In this document: positions 46,297 through 54,134 of the stretch, piece after piece
Layout: each line of letters begins with the position of its first letter
How positions within the stretch are numbered: the first letter of the stretch is position 1
From: Marinobacter persicus
Lineage (GTDB): Bacteria > Pseudomonadota > Gammaproteobacteria > Pseudomonadales > Oleiphilaceae
Length of the DNA: 64,000 nucleotides
Reading direction: 5' to 3'
Assembly (NCBI RefSeq): GCF_900114155.1
Contig: NZ_FOSC01000002.1
Coordinates: 62,001 to 126,000 of the forward strand
Position numbers and translations under genes: made by a program
Notes under the pieces: generated by a model
What the model saw: the letters and a program-made list of their open reading frames with translations, nothing else
The model's database searches: none
What the model was told of the DNA's origin: nothing

Positions 46297-47718
46297 TCAA
46301 CGAATAAACAGCTTGTAGACGAGCCGGTGAATCAGCCCGCCATGGGGCGGATAAACAAACCGGCCACTGTTGAATTTCTGGCGGATGAATACCGCCCGCT
46401 GGTGGGAGAAAGTCAGAAACCCCTCTTTGCCGTGGTAATGGCCCATGCCGGAATCACCAATGCCGCCGAACGGCAGGTCTTCCTGGGCCACGTGCATCAG
46501 CGTGTCGTTGATGCAGGCGCCGCCGGAATGGGTGCGCGCCAGCAGTGATTGCTGCAGCTCCTTGTCGTAACTGAAGAAGTACAGGGCCAGTGGGCGCGGG
46601 CGGTCGTTCACGTAGTTGATGGCGTCATCCACGGTGGTGTAGGGCACCACCGGCAGGATCGGCCCGAAAATTTCTTCCTCCATGACAGCCATGCCTGGCC
46701 GGGTGTTCAGCAGCAGGGTGACCGGCATCTTGCCGTTGGCTTGACGGAAGTCCTCGTTGGCCGGATTGATCTCTAGGGGCTGCGCGCCCTGGTCACAGGC
46801 TTGCTTTAATAATGCCTGTAAACGGTGGTACTGGCGCTCATTGATGATGGCGGTGTAATCGGGGTTACTGCCCAGGCTCGGGTACATTTTTCCGAATTGC
46901 TTGCGGAATTCCGCCACAAACTCGTCCACCCGGTGGGCCGGGCATAACACGTAATCCGGTGCGACGCAGGTCTGGCCGGCATTGAGTGCCTTGCCGAAGG
47001 CAATGCGACTGGCGGCGTCGGCCATGGGGACATCCGGTCCGATGATGGCCGGCGACTTGCCGCCCAGTTCCAGGGTCACAGGGGTCAGGTTGTCGGCGGC
47101 GGCTCGCATTACCAGTCGGCCAACGGTGGTGGAGCCGGTAAACAGCAGGTGATCGAACGGTTGTCGGGAGAACTCGGCGGCGACATCCGCCTCGCCGGTA
47201 ATCACGCACACCTGCTGCTCGTCAAAGTAACGGCCGACCAGCTGCTGGAGCAGCGCCGAGGTATGTGGGGTGAATTCCGACATTTTCACCATCACCCGGT
47301 TACCGGCGGCCAGTGCGGCCACCATCGGGCCGATGGCCAGATACAGCGGATAGTTCCAGGGCACAATGATGCCCGCCACGCCCTTGGGCTGATAAATCAC
47401 GAGGTTCTTTGCCGGGCGGAACAGCGCGGAGACCCGCCGGCGGGGCGCTTTCATCCAGCGGCCCAGATGCCTGCGGGCGTAATGGATAGCTTCGAGGGAC
47501 GGCAGGAGTTCGGCAATCCGGGTTTCATCCGCCGAGCGGCCGGAGAAATCCCGGTCAATGGCATCAACAAGCTCGTGCTGATGTGTCAGCAAGAGCTGCC
47601 TGAGCGTGGCCAGCCGCTGCCGCCGCTCGTCCGCCGCCGGCGCCGGGTGGGCGCGGAATGCTTCCCGCTGGCGGGCGAACACCCGGCGGGTGCGCTCAAG
47701 ACCGCTCTCAGCCGGCAT
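46297..47718 (-). CDS. Aldehyde dehydrogenase (coniferyl aldehyde dehydrogenase type)
   Basis: NAD(P)-dependent aldehyde dehydrogenase, 473 residues from ATG 47718 (MPAESGLERTRRVF). Catalytic Cys in NAGQTCVAPDYV, general-base Glu in TLELGGKSP, and IIVPWNYPLYLAIGPMVAAL for the cofactor region. The short form with the C-terminal KEGFLTFSHQRAVF and a hydrophobic basic tail resembles class 3/CalB-type enzymes that act on fatty or aromatic aldehydes. Overlaps the end of engB by 11 bases. Confidence 0.87.
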   Translation of the reverse strand: MPAESGLERTRRVFARQREAFRAHPAPAADERRQRLATLRQLLLTHQHELVDAIDRDFSGRSADETRIAELLPSLEAIHYARRHLGRWMKAPRRRVSALFRPAKNLVIYQPKGVAGIIVPWNYPLYLAIGPMVAALAAGNRVMVKMSEFTPHTSALLQQLVGRYFDEQQVCVITGEADVAAEFSRQPFDHLLFTGSTTVGRLVMRAAADNLTPVTLELGGKSPAIIGPDVPMADAASRIAFGKALNAGQTCVAPDYVLCPAHRVDEFVAEFRKQFGKMYPSLGSNPDYTAIINERQYHRLQALLKQACDQGAQPLEINPANEDFRQANGKMPVTLLLNTRPGMAVMEEEIFGPILPVVPYTTVDDAINYVNDRPRPLALYFFSYDKELQQSLLARTHSGGACINDTLMHVAQEDLPFGGIGDSGMGHYHGKEGFLTFSHQRAVFIRQKFNSGRFVYPPHGGLIHRLVYKLFIR

Positions 47719-48343
47719 CGTCTGGTGCCTCCAGCCAGTCAGCCAGCGCCTCCCGGCATTCGTCGACACCGCGTTTGGAGGTGGCGGAGAACATGATCAG
47801 ATGCTCCACGCACTGGAAATCCTTAAGCTTTTTGGCGATGCCCAGCATGCTGGTTTTGGCCTGGCCGAACTTCAGCTTGTCGGCCTTGGTGGAGAGAATC
47901 ATCAGCGGCAGTTGATTGTGTTCGCACCACTCCACCATCATCTGGTCAAATTCGGTGAGTGGGTGGCGAATGTCCATAACCAGCACCAGGCCACGCAGGC
48001 AGCGCCGCTCGTTCAGGTAGTGGCCCAGATGCTGCTGCCAGTCGTCCTTCATGTCCCGGGAGACCTTTGCGTAGCCGTAGCCCGGCAAATCAACAAGATG
48101 CATGCCAGGTTTGTTCAGGCTGAAAAAGTTGATCAGCCGGGTGCGGCCGGGGGTTTTACTGGTACGGGCCAGTTTGCCGTTGGCGGTAATGGCGTTCAAA
48201 GCGCTGGACTTGCCGGCGTTGGAGCGTCCGGCGAAGGCTACCTCGGCGCCGTTGTCGGGGGGGCATTCCTCCAGACGCGATGCGCTGATCAGAAAACGGG
48301 CGCTGTTGAAAGAGAGGCTTTTTTGAGTCAGGTCAGAGTCCAC
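47708..48343 (-). CDS. engB: Ribosome biogenesis GTPase EngB/YsxC
   Basis: Essential GTPase for large ribosomal subunit assembly. 211 residues if started at GTG 48343 (VDSDLTQKSLSFNSARFL), close to E. coli (210). G1 GRSNAGKSSALN, G3 DLPGYGYAKV and G4 STKADKL are present. The open frame above 48343 reaches 48490, but it crosses the divergent promoter region and has no family match. First gene of a five-gene overlapping run ending in coaD. Confidence 0.93.
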   Translation of the reverse strand: MDSDLTQKSLSFNSARFLISASRLEECPPDNGAEVAFAGRSNAGKSSALNAITANGKLARTSKTPGRTRLINFFSLNKPGMHLVDLPGYGYAKVSRDMKDDWQQHLGHYLNERRCLRGLVLVMDIRHPLTEFDQMMVEWCEHNQLPLMILSTKADKLKFGQAKTSMLGIAKKLKDFQCVEHLIMFSATSKRGVDECREALADWLEAPDDAG

Positions 48344-48525
48344 GACGGTTCGCGTTCCTTTGGATTTCAGTTGCTGGCGATTAATGTATAATGCTACACC
48401 AATTTCCGGTGGAGCGCTGTGCGCTGCCGCTGTCAGAAACAGTTTCCAGCCTGATGGGTCAGTGCCTACCGGCTGAACAATCAAGAACATTATCTAGTTT
48501 CAAAGATGAGAGAAGCGGAGCGAGC

Positions 48526-49134
48526 ATGAAAAGACTGATCGCAGGAGTTGTTCTCGGAGTTGGCCTTGCAGCGACGGCTCACGGGGCTGGAGATCCGGCA
48601 GCAGGTGAACAGAATGCAGCGGTATGCACAAGTTGCCACGGCCAGGGCGGTGGCAAGCCGATCATGGGAAGCTATCCAAAACTGACGGGGCTGGGTGAGC
48701 GTTACCTGTACGACCAGTTGGTTGCCATTAAGGAAGGCGATCGCGCCATTCCGGAAATGACCGGCCTGCTGGATAGTATGTCTGACCAGGATCTGCAGGA
48801 TCTGGCTGCGTACTTCGACGATCAGGAAATGGTCGTGAACCAGGCTGACCCGGACCTGGCCTCCCAGGGTGAAGCCCTGTTCCGTGGCGGCAACATGGCT
48901 TCCGGCGTGCCGGCTTGCTCCGGCTGTCATTCGCCCAACGGTAACGGCAATGCGCCGGGTGGCTATCCAGCCATCGGTGGCCAGAATGCCGAATACCTGG
49001 CTGCTCAGTTGAAGGCTTACCGTTCCGGTGAGCGTGCAGGCACCTCCAATGCCCAGATCATGGTGGATGTGGCAACTGAGTTGACCGACGCTGAAATTGA
49101 GGCAGTGGCCAGTTACATCTCCGGCCTGGAGTGA
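48526..49134 (+). CDS. Diheme cytochrome c4
   Basis: Periplasmic electron carrier between the bc1 complex and terminal oxidases. 202 residues from ATG 48526. Signal peptide of about 21 residues (ends AHGA). Two haem sites: CTSCH at 34-38 and CSGCH at 131-135, each in a c-type domain; axial Met candidates are in KPIMGSYP and NAQIMVDV. The frame upstream to 48391 is not supported. Followed by a terminator and then dsbA. Confidence 0.95.
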   Translation: MKRLIAGVVLGVGLAATAHGAGDPAAGEQNAAVCTSCHGQGGGKPIMGSYPKLTGLGERYLYDQLVAIKEGDRAIPEMTGLLDSMSDQDLQDLAAYFDDQEMVVNQADPDLASQGEALFRGGNMASGVPACSGCHSPNGNGNAPGGYPAIGGQNAEYLAAQLKAYRSGERAGTSNAQIMVDVATELTDAEIEAVASYISGLE

Positions 49135-49161
49135 GGCGCGAAGATTCACCGGCACAACAGG

Positions 49162-49185
49162 AACCCCGCTTAATGCGGGGTTTTT
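49162..49185 (+). terminator. Rho-independent terminator after cytochrome c4
   Basis: Stem AACCCCGC-TTAAT-GCGGGGTT with a run of five to seven T. Confidence 0.92.
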
Positions 49186-49291
49186 GCTGTTTACGGTTCC
49201 GTAAGGTTTTATGACCGCTGCGCTGTGGAGCTTTGGTGCTGCGCTGGGCCATAATGAAATTTGAATCTATTTATTTTTTCGGAGACCCCTG

Positions 49292-49927
49292 ATGATCAGA
49301 ACTTTTGGTGCCGTTGCCCTTCTGGCCGTTTCGCTGTTGTCATCTACCGCCGTCCATGCCCAGTCCTGGGAAGACGGAACCCATTACCGCACCCTGGACA
49401 ATCCGGTGCGTACAGCATCGGATGAAGGTGTCGAGGTTGCGGAGGTGTTCTGGTACGGGTGTCCGCATTGCTACAACTTCAAGCCGCTGGCGGAAAGCTA
49501 TGAGGAAAACGCGCCGGATTATGTCAACTATGTGCGTTTGCCGGCGGCGCTTGGTCGTAGCTGGGAGCCTCATGCTTACGCATTCTATGCCCTGGAAGCC
49601 ATGGATGAGCTGAGCCAGGACGTTCACGATGGCCTGTTCGAGGCCCTGGCCGGTGAGCGACGTCCGCTGAACGATGCCGAATCCCTGGCCGATTTTGTCG
49701 CTCAGTACGGTGTTGATGCCGAGGAGTTTGTCAGCACCTACAACAGCTTTGGCGTTCGAGCCCGGGTGCAGCAGGCCCAGTCAAAAATCCGGGGCGCACG
49801 CATTACCGGAACGCCGACCATGCTGGTGGATGGCAAGTACGTGACCAGCGCATCCATGGCCGGTGGCCACGAAAATGTGCTGAAAGTGGTTGAGTATCTG
49901 GCGGAGAAGGAAAACGCCGAGGAATAA
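49292..49927 (+). CDS. dsbA: Thiol:disulfide interchange protein DsbA
   Basis: Periplasmic oxidase that introduces disulfide bonds. 211 residues. Signal peptide 1-23 (ends VHAQ). The active site is CPHC at 57-60 and the cis-proline is in TGTPTMLV near 175. SD region ends in GGAGA 49280-49284. Acts after cytochrome c4 in gene order, a neighbour pair common in pseudomonads; a following EEP-family gene starts 48 bases later. Confidence 0.95.
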   Translation: MIRTFGAVALLAVSLLSSTAVHAQSWEDGTHYRTLDNPVRTASDEGVEVAEVFWYGCPHCYNFKPLAESYEENAPDYVNYVRLPAALGRSWEPHAYAFYALEAMDELSQDVHDGLFEALAGERRPLNDAESLADFVAQYGVDAEEFVSTYNSFGVRARVQQAQSKIRGARITGTPTMLVDGKYVTSASMAGGHENVLKVVEYLAEKENAEE

Positions 49928-49975
49928 GCCTGTTCCAGTGCCTCGGCCTGGGGCCGGGGCCGGGGGAGCCCGACC

Positions 49976-50836
49976 ATGTACAAGCGGATTCGCAGCCAGC
50001 TTGACGAACTTCTGAAGAATCGGGAGCGGCCGTGCAGTACCTGTTCGGGCAGCGATCATGTGCCGGAATTCGAGCCGCATCGGCACATCCGTTTGCTTAC
50101 CTTCAACATCCAGGTGGGCATCAACACCTCTTCCTACCACCACTACCTGACTCGTAGCTGGCAGCATGTGCTGCCCCATCGGCGGCGTTTCCAGAATCTT
50201 GACCGTATTGCCACGCTGCTCAGTCAGTACGATGTTGTGGCCCTGCAGGAGTGCGACGGTGGCAGTTTGCGCAGTGGTTATATCAACCAGGTCCAATATC
50301 TGGCCGAGGCTGCCGGCATTCCGTACTGGTATCAGCAGCTGAACCGCAATCTCGGGCCGGTGGCCCAGCACAGTAACGGTTTTCTGAGCCGGTTCCGGCC
50401 GCTTGATGTCACCGAGCACAAGTTGCCGGGGTTGATCCCGGGCCGGGGCGCCATTATTGCCCGTTACGGCATGGAAGAAGACCCCCTGGTGCTGGTGCTG
50501 ATGCACCTGTCGCTCAGCAAGAGTGCCCAGCATCGCCAACTGGCCTATATCCACGAGCTGATTGCCGATTACCGGCATGTGGTGCTGATGGGAGATATGA
50601 ATGCCCACGCCGAACAGCTGCTAACGCAAACGCCGCTCAAAAACGCCGATCTGGTACCGCTGCCGGCCACCGCCCACAGTTTTCCCAGCTGGCGCCCGGA
50701 GAAGGCCCTGGATCACATTCTGGTCAGCCCGTCGCTGGATATCCGGCGTTCGGAGGTGGTCAGCTACCCCATGTCGGATCATCTGCCCATCGCCATGGAT
50801 GTGGCTCTGCCAAAGGGCTACCTGGAAACGTTCTAG
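49976..50836 (+). CDS. Endonuclease/exonuclease/phosphatase family protein
   Basis: 286 residues, metal-dependent phosphodiesterase fold. Motifs: LLTFNIQVG (Asn, near 41-49), VVALQECDGG (metal Glu), VVLMGDMNAHAEQL (GDxN) and MSDHLPIAMDV (SDH). No signal peptide is seen. Substrate cannot be told from sequence; in Pseudomonas a relative sits next to the cytochrome c4-dsbA pair. Its stop is followed by a bidirectional terminator. Confidence 0.85.
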   Translation: MYKRIRSQLDELLKNRERPCSTCSGSDHVPEFEPHRHIRLLTFNIQVGINTSSYHHYLTRSWQHVLPHRRRFQNLDRIATLLSQYDVVALQECDGGSLRSGYINQVQYLAEAAGIPYWYQQLNRNLGPVAQHSNGFLSRFRPLDVTEHKLPGLIPGRGAIIARYGMEEDPLVLVLMHLSLSKSAQHRQLAYIHELIADYRHVVLMGDMNAHAEQLLTQTPLKNADLVPLPATAHSFPSWRPEKALDHILVSPSLDIRRSEVVSYPMSDHLPIAMDVALPKGYLETF

Positions 50837-50862
50837 CAGCCTCCGGCTTTTTTCCGGGCAAT

Positions 50863-50892
50863 AAAAAAACCCGGCACCAGGCCGGGTTTTTT
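50863..50892. terminator. Bidirectional terminator between EEP gene and rpmG
   Basis: AAAAAAACCCGGC-ACCAG-GCCGGGTTTTTT: perfect stem with A tract and T tract, serving the plus-strand gene and the convergent rpmBG operon. Confidence 0.93.
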
Positions 50893-50907
50893 CGGAGACA
50901 AGAGCAA

Positions 50908-51063
50908 TTACTTGATCTTGGCTTCCTTGTACTCAACGTGCTTGCGAACCACCGGATCGTACTTTTTCATAGCGATTTTTTCCGGGGTGTTACGCTTGTT
51001 CTTTTTGGTCGTGTAGAAGTGACCAGTGCCTGCTGAAGATACCAGCTTGATTTTTTCGCGCAT
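50908..51063 (-). CDS. rpmG: 50S ribosomal protein L33
   Basis: 51 residues read directly on the minus strand from ATG 51063 ([20 protein letters not shown]) to the stop at 50908, with AAGGAG 9 bases upstream. Ends [18 protein letters not shown], as in typical L33. It has no zinc cysteines, so it is the C-minus type. 11 bases after rpmB in an L28-L33 operon. Confidence 0.96.
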   Translation of the reverse strand: MREKIKLVSSAGTGHFYTTKKNKRNTPEKIAMKKYDPVVRKHVEYKEAKIK

Positions 51064-51074
51064 GATGCGGCTCC

Positions 51075-51311
51075 TTATACTTTCTCGCCGCGGGCACGAA
51101 GATCGGCCAGCACAGCGTCAATGCCTTTTTTGTCGATGATGCGCATACCCTTGGTGGAAACGCGCAGCTTCACGAAACGCTTTTCGGATTCAACCCAAAA
51201 GCGGTGGTTCTGCAGATTCGGCAGAAAACGACGACGAGTGTGGTTCATCGCGTGGGAAACGTTGTTACCGGTAACCGGACGCTTACCGGTAACCTGACAA
51301 ACTCTGGACAT
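51075..51311 (-). CDS. rpmB: 50S ribosomal protein L28
   Basis: 78 residues from ATG 51311, the E. coli length. [20 protein letters not shown] and [17 protein letters not shown] are diagnostic. It keeps one N-terminal Cys but not the four-cysteine zinc site. First gene of rpmBG; 222 bases of non-coding sequence without recognisable features lie between it and radC and must contain the operon promoter. Confidence 0.97.
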   Translation of the reverse strand: MSRVCQVTGKRPVTGNNVSHAMNHTRRRFLPNLQNHRFWVESEKRFVKLRVSTKGMRIIDKKGIDAVLADLRARGEKV

Positions 51312-51533
51312 ACTTGCCTCCGACCTGAGCAGTGGTCTTAATAATCAATACGAATTCGTTTTAATGCGTCTCTGGTTGCCGGGGAACCTTGTTTCGCCCC
51401 CTGTTCGCGCCTTTGAACGGAACGCTGCCTGCCAGACGCCTCCAGAAAGGGACGCTTTTATACCAGAACTGGCCGGCCAACGCAAAAAATTGTTGGGAAT
51501 TTGGCCAGAATCCGGACGTTTTGTCCCTGTCGA

Positions 51534-52208
51534 TCACATAAGTCCTCTTTCGGCCAGCGATATTACCTCACCGTGGCCGATAACCATATGGTCAAGAACC
51601 CTGATATCCACCAGGCCCAAGGCTTCTTTCAGCCTGCGGGTCAGGGAAATGTCCGCCTGGCTGGGTTCGGCCACGCCACTGGGGTGATTGTGGGCGAAGA
51701 TCACTGCTGCGGCATTATCTTCAAGGGCCTGGCGCACCACTTCCCGGGGGTAGACGGCGGCGCCGTCAATGGTGCCCCGGAATAGCTCCCGGTACTGGAT
51801 GACACGGTGGCGGTTGTCCAGGAACAACCCGGCAAACACTTCGTGCGGGTAAGTGCCCAGACGGCTGGTGAGAAAGCGCCGGGTATCGGCGGGTGAGCGC
51901 AGCGGATCACCCTGGCGCAAGGGTTCGTCCATTACCCGTCGGGCCATTTCCATGGCGGCCTGCACCTGGGCGTATTTGGCGGTGCCCAGTCCCTTCACCT
52001 CGCAGAACTGCCGGCGCGAGGCGGTCATCAGCCCGCGCAGACCACTGAACTCCTCCACCAGTTGCCGTGCCATGGTCATGACCGGCGTGCCAGTGGTGCC
52101 GGTGCGCAGAAAAATGGCCAGCAACTCGGCATCGGAAAGGGACTCCGGGCCGTGGTTCAACAGGCGTTCACGGGGGCGTTCGTCGGTGGGCCAGGAGGTT
52201 TGTGGCAT
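51534..52208 (-). CDS. radC: RadC family JAB/MPN protein
   Basis: 224 residues from ATG 52208 with AAGGAAG upstream. N-terminal helix-hairpin-helix part (about 20-100) and C-terminal JAMM metal motif [14 protein letters not shown] with the upstream Glu in [11 protein letters not shown]. Despite the name, a DNA repair role is doubtful, and the biochemical activity is not established. Divergent from coaBC, a common gene pair (radC next to coaBC-dut). Confidence 0.92.
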   Translation of the reverse strand: MPQTSWPTDERPRERLLNHGPESLSDAELLAIFLRTGTTGTPVMTMARQLVEEFSGLRGLMTASRRQFCEVKGLGTAKYAQVQAAMEMARRVMDEPLRQGDPLRSPADTRRFLTSRLGTYPHEVFAGLFLDNRHRVIQYRELFRGTIDGAAVYPREVVRQALEDNAAAVIFAHNHPSGVAEPSQADISLTRRLKEALGLVDIRVLDHMVIGHGEVISLAERGLM

Positions 52209-52370
52209 GGCGGCTTCCTTGCGGGTCTGAGTGTTGATGCATCCTGCATCGCTTGGCAATTGCAAAGGTTACTGCAAAAGGTAACATTTGGGAATCGCTC
52301 GGCGGCTGCCCGGTGATGCCGGTCGTGGTATCGTAGGTGGCTTTCATTTCAGGGAATTCATGGAGTCCCC

Positions 52371-53585
52371 ATGGCTGGCAAACGACTTTTGCTGGGAATT
52401 ACCGGTGGCATTGCCGCCTATAAGAGTGCCGAACTGGTGCGGCTGCTGAAAAAAGCGGGCTGCGAGGTGCGCGTAGTGATGACGCCCGGTGCCGAGGCAT
52501 TCGTGGCGCCGCTCACCTTTCAGGCGCTCAGCGGCGAGCCGGTGCGCACCTCCCTGCTGGACCCGGAAGCCGAAGCCGGCATGGGCCATATCGAGCTGGC
52601 CAAGTGGGCCGACCAGGTGCTGGTGGCGCCAGCCTCGGCGGATTTTCTGGCCCGCCTGGCCCATGGTCTGGCGGATGATCTGCTGGCGACCGTGTGTTGT
52701 GCAACCGAGGCACCGATTGCCGTGGCGCCGGCCATGAATCAGGCCATGTGGAAAAACCACCGCACCCAGCGCAACCTGGCGCTGCTATCCGAAGATCCGC
52801 AGATTTCCGTGTGGGGCCCGGATCAGGGGGATCAGGCCTGTGGTGATACCGGCCCCGGCCGTATGCTGGAGCCTGAGGCCCTCGCGGATCGCGTTTTGGC
52901 ACAGCCTGAACCACAAACCGGGTCTGTTCTGGCTGGCAAGCGGGTGGTGATCACCGCCGGGCCAACCCGGGAGCCGATTGATCCGGTGCGTTATATCTCC
53001 AATCACAGTTCCGGCAAAATGGGTTATGCCCTTGCCGAAGCTGCCGCCCGTGCCGGGGCGGTGGTGGTGCTGGTCAGTGGGCCGGTCACCTTGCCGGTGC
53101 CCAGAGGCGTGGAGATGCGGCCGGTGCAAACCGCCACCGACATGCTGGCAGCAGCCAGCCAGGCGGTGGATGAGGGCTGCGATATTTTCATTGCCACCGC
53201 TGCTGTTGCCGATTACCGCCCGAAAGCGACCGCCGGCGATAAAATCAAGAAAAACAGCGAGGCCATGGCGCTTGAACTGGTGCGCAACCCGGATACTCTG
53301 GCCACCATCGCCGCCCGTCCGGATGCCCCGTTTACCGTGGGCTTTGCCGCTGAAACCCGGGATGTCGAGCGTTATGCCACCGACAAAATGCAACGCAAGA
53401 AACTGGATATGATCGTTGCCAACGATGTGTCTGTGCCCGGGTTGGGCTTTAACAGCGACCAGAACGCCGTGAGTGTGTTCTGGCCAGAAGGCCGTGCCGA
53501 CATCGGCCCGGCCTCCAAACAGGCGATCGCCGGGCGCCTGGTGGCGTTGATTGCCCAACACTGTGAACAAGGCGTGAATGAATGA
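52371..53585 (+). CDS. coaBC: Bifunctional phosphopantothenoylcysteine decarboxylase/synthetase CoaBC
   Basis: Two consecutive CoA synthesis steps in one flavoprotein of 404 residues. CoaC domain (1-185): [27 protein letters not shown], and the catalytic Cys in [12 protein letters not shown]. CoaB domain (190-404): [29 protein letters not shown] and KIKKN. Start ATG 52371. The stop overlaps dut by four bases, so coupled. CoaD lies 8 kb away on the other strand. Confidence 0.96.
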   Translation: MAGKRLLLGITGGIAAYKSAELVRLLKKAGCEVRVVMTPGAEAFVAPLTFQALSGEPVRTSLLDPEAEAGMGHIELAKWADQVLVAPASADFLARLAHGLADDLLATVCCATEAPIAVAPAMNQAMWKNHRTQRNLALLSEDPQISVWGPDQGDQACGDTGPGRMLEPEALADRVLAQPEPQTGSVLAGKRVVITAGPTREPIDPVRYISNHSSGKMGYALAEAAARAGAVVVLVSGPVTLPVPRGVEMRPVQTATDMLAAASQAVDEGCDIFIATAAVADYRPKATAGDKIKKNSEAMALELVRNPDTLATIAARPDAPFTVGFAAETRDVERYATDKMQRKKLDMIVANDVSVPGLGFNSDQNAVSVFWPEGRADIGPASKQAIAGRLVALIAQHCEQGVNE

Positions 53586-54043
53586 GCAAAAAGACCTTCC
53601 AACTGAAAATCCTGGACCCGCGCATTGGCGGAGAGATTCCGTTCCCTCACTATGCCACTGACGGCTCGGCCGGGCTGGACCTGAGAGCCTGTCTGCAGCA
53701 GCCGTTAACATTGCAGCCGGGGCAAACGGAGCTGATTCCCACCGGCTTGTCGGTACACATCGCCGACCCCTCCCTGGCGGCCATGATCCTGCCCCGAAGT
53801 GGGCTGGGTCACAAGCACGGCATCGTGCTTGGAAATCTGGTCGGGTTGATTGATTCGGACTACCAGGGTGAGCTGATGGTGTCCTGCTGGAATCGCGGTT
53901 CGGCCGAATTTACCGTCAATGTGGGCGAGCGCATTGCCCAGATGGTACTGGTGCCAGTGGTTCAGGCGGACTTTGAGGTGGTGTCGGAGTTTGACGCCAG
54001 TACACGCGGCGAGGGCGGCTTTGGCTCCACCGGCCGCCACTGA
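53582..54043 (+). CDS. dut: dUTP pyrophosphatase
   Basis: Hydrolyses dUTP to dUMP, keeping uracil out of DNA and feeding dTMP synthesis. 153 residues, trimeric dUTPase family. The five motifs are visible, including GSAGLDLRA (motif 1), [11 protein letters not shown] (2), [13 protein letters not shown] (3), [10 protein letters not shown] (4) and the C-terminal [12 protein letters not shown] (5). ATG 53582 overlaps the coaBC stop. Confidence 0.97.
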   Translation: MSKKTFQLKILDPRIGGEIPFPHYATDGSAGLDLRACLQQPLTLQPGQTELIPTGLSVHIADPSLAAMILPRSGLGHKHGIVLGNLVGLIDSDYQGELMVSCWNRGSAEFTVNVGERIAQMVLVPVVQADFEVVSEFDASTRGEGGFGSTGRH

Positions 54044-54134
54044 TTGAAAAGCACGCCGTGCGCGGTTCTGGCCACGGGCGTCTATAATTGCCGGATACAA
54101 AGGCTCCGGAGCTCAAAATAAAGCGGGATGCTCT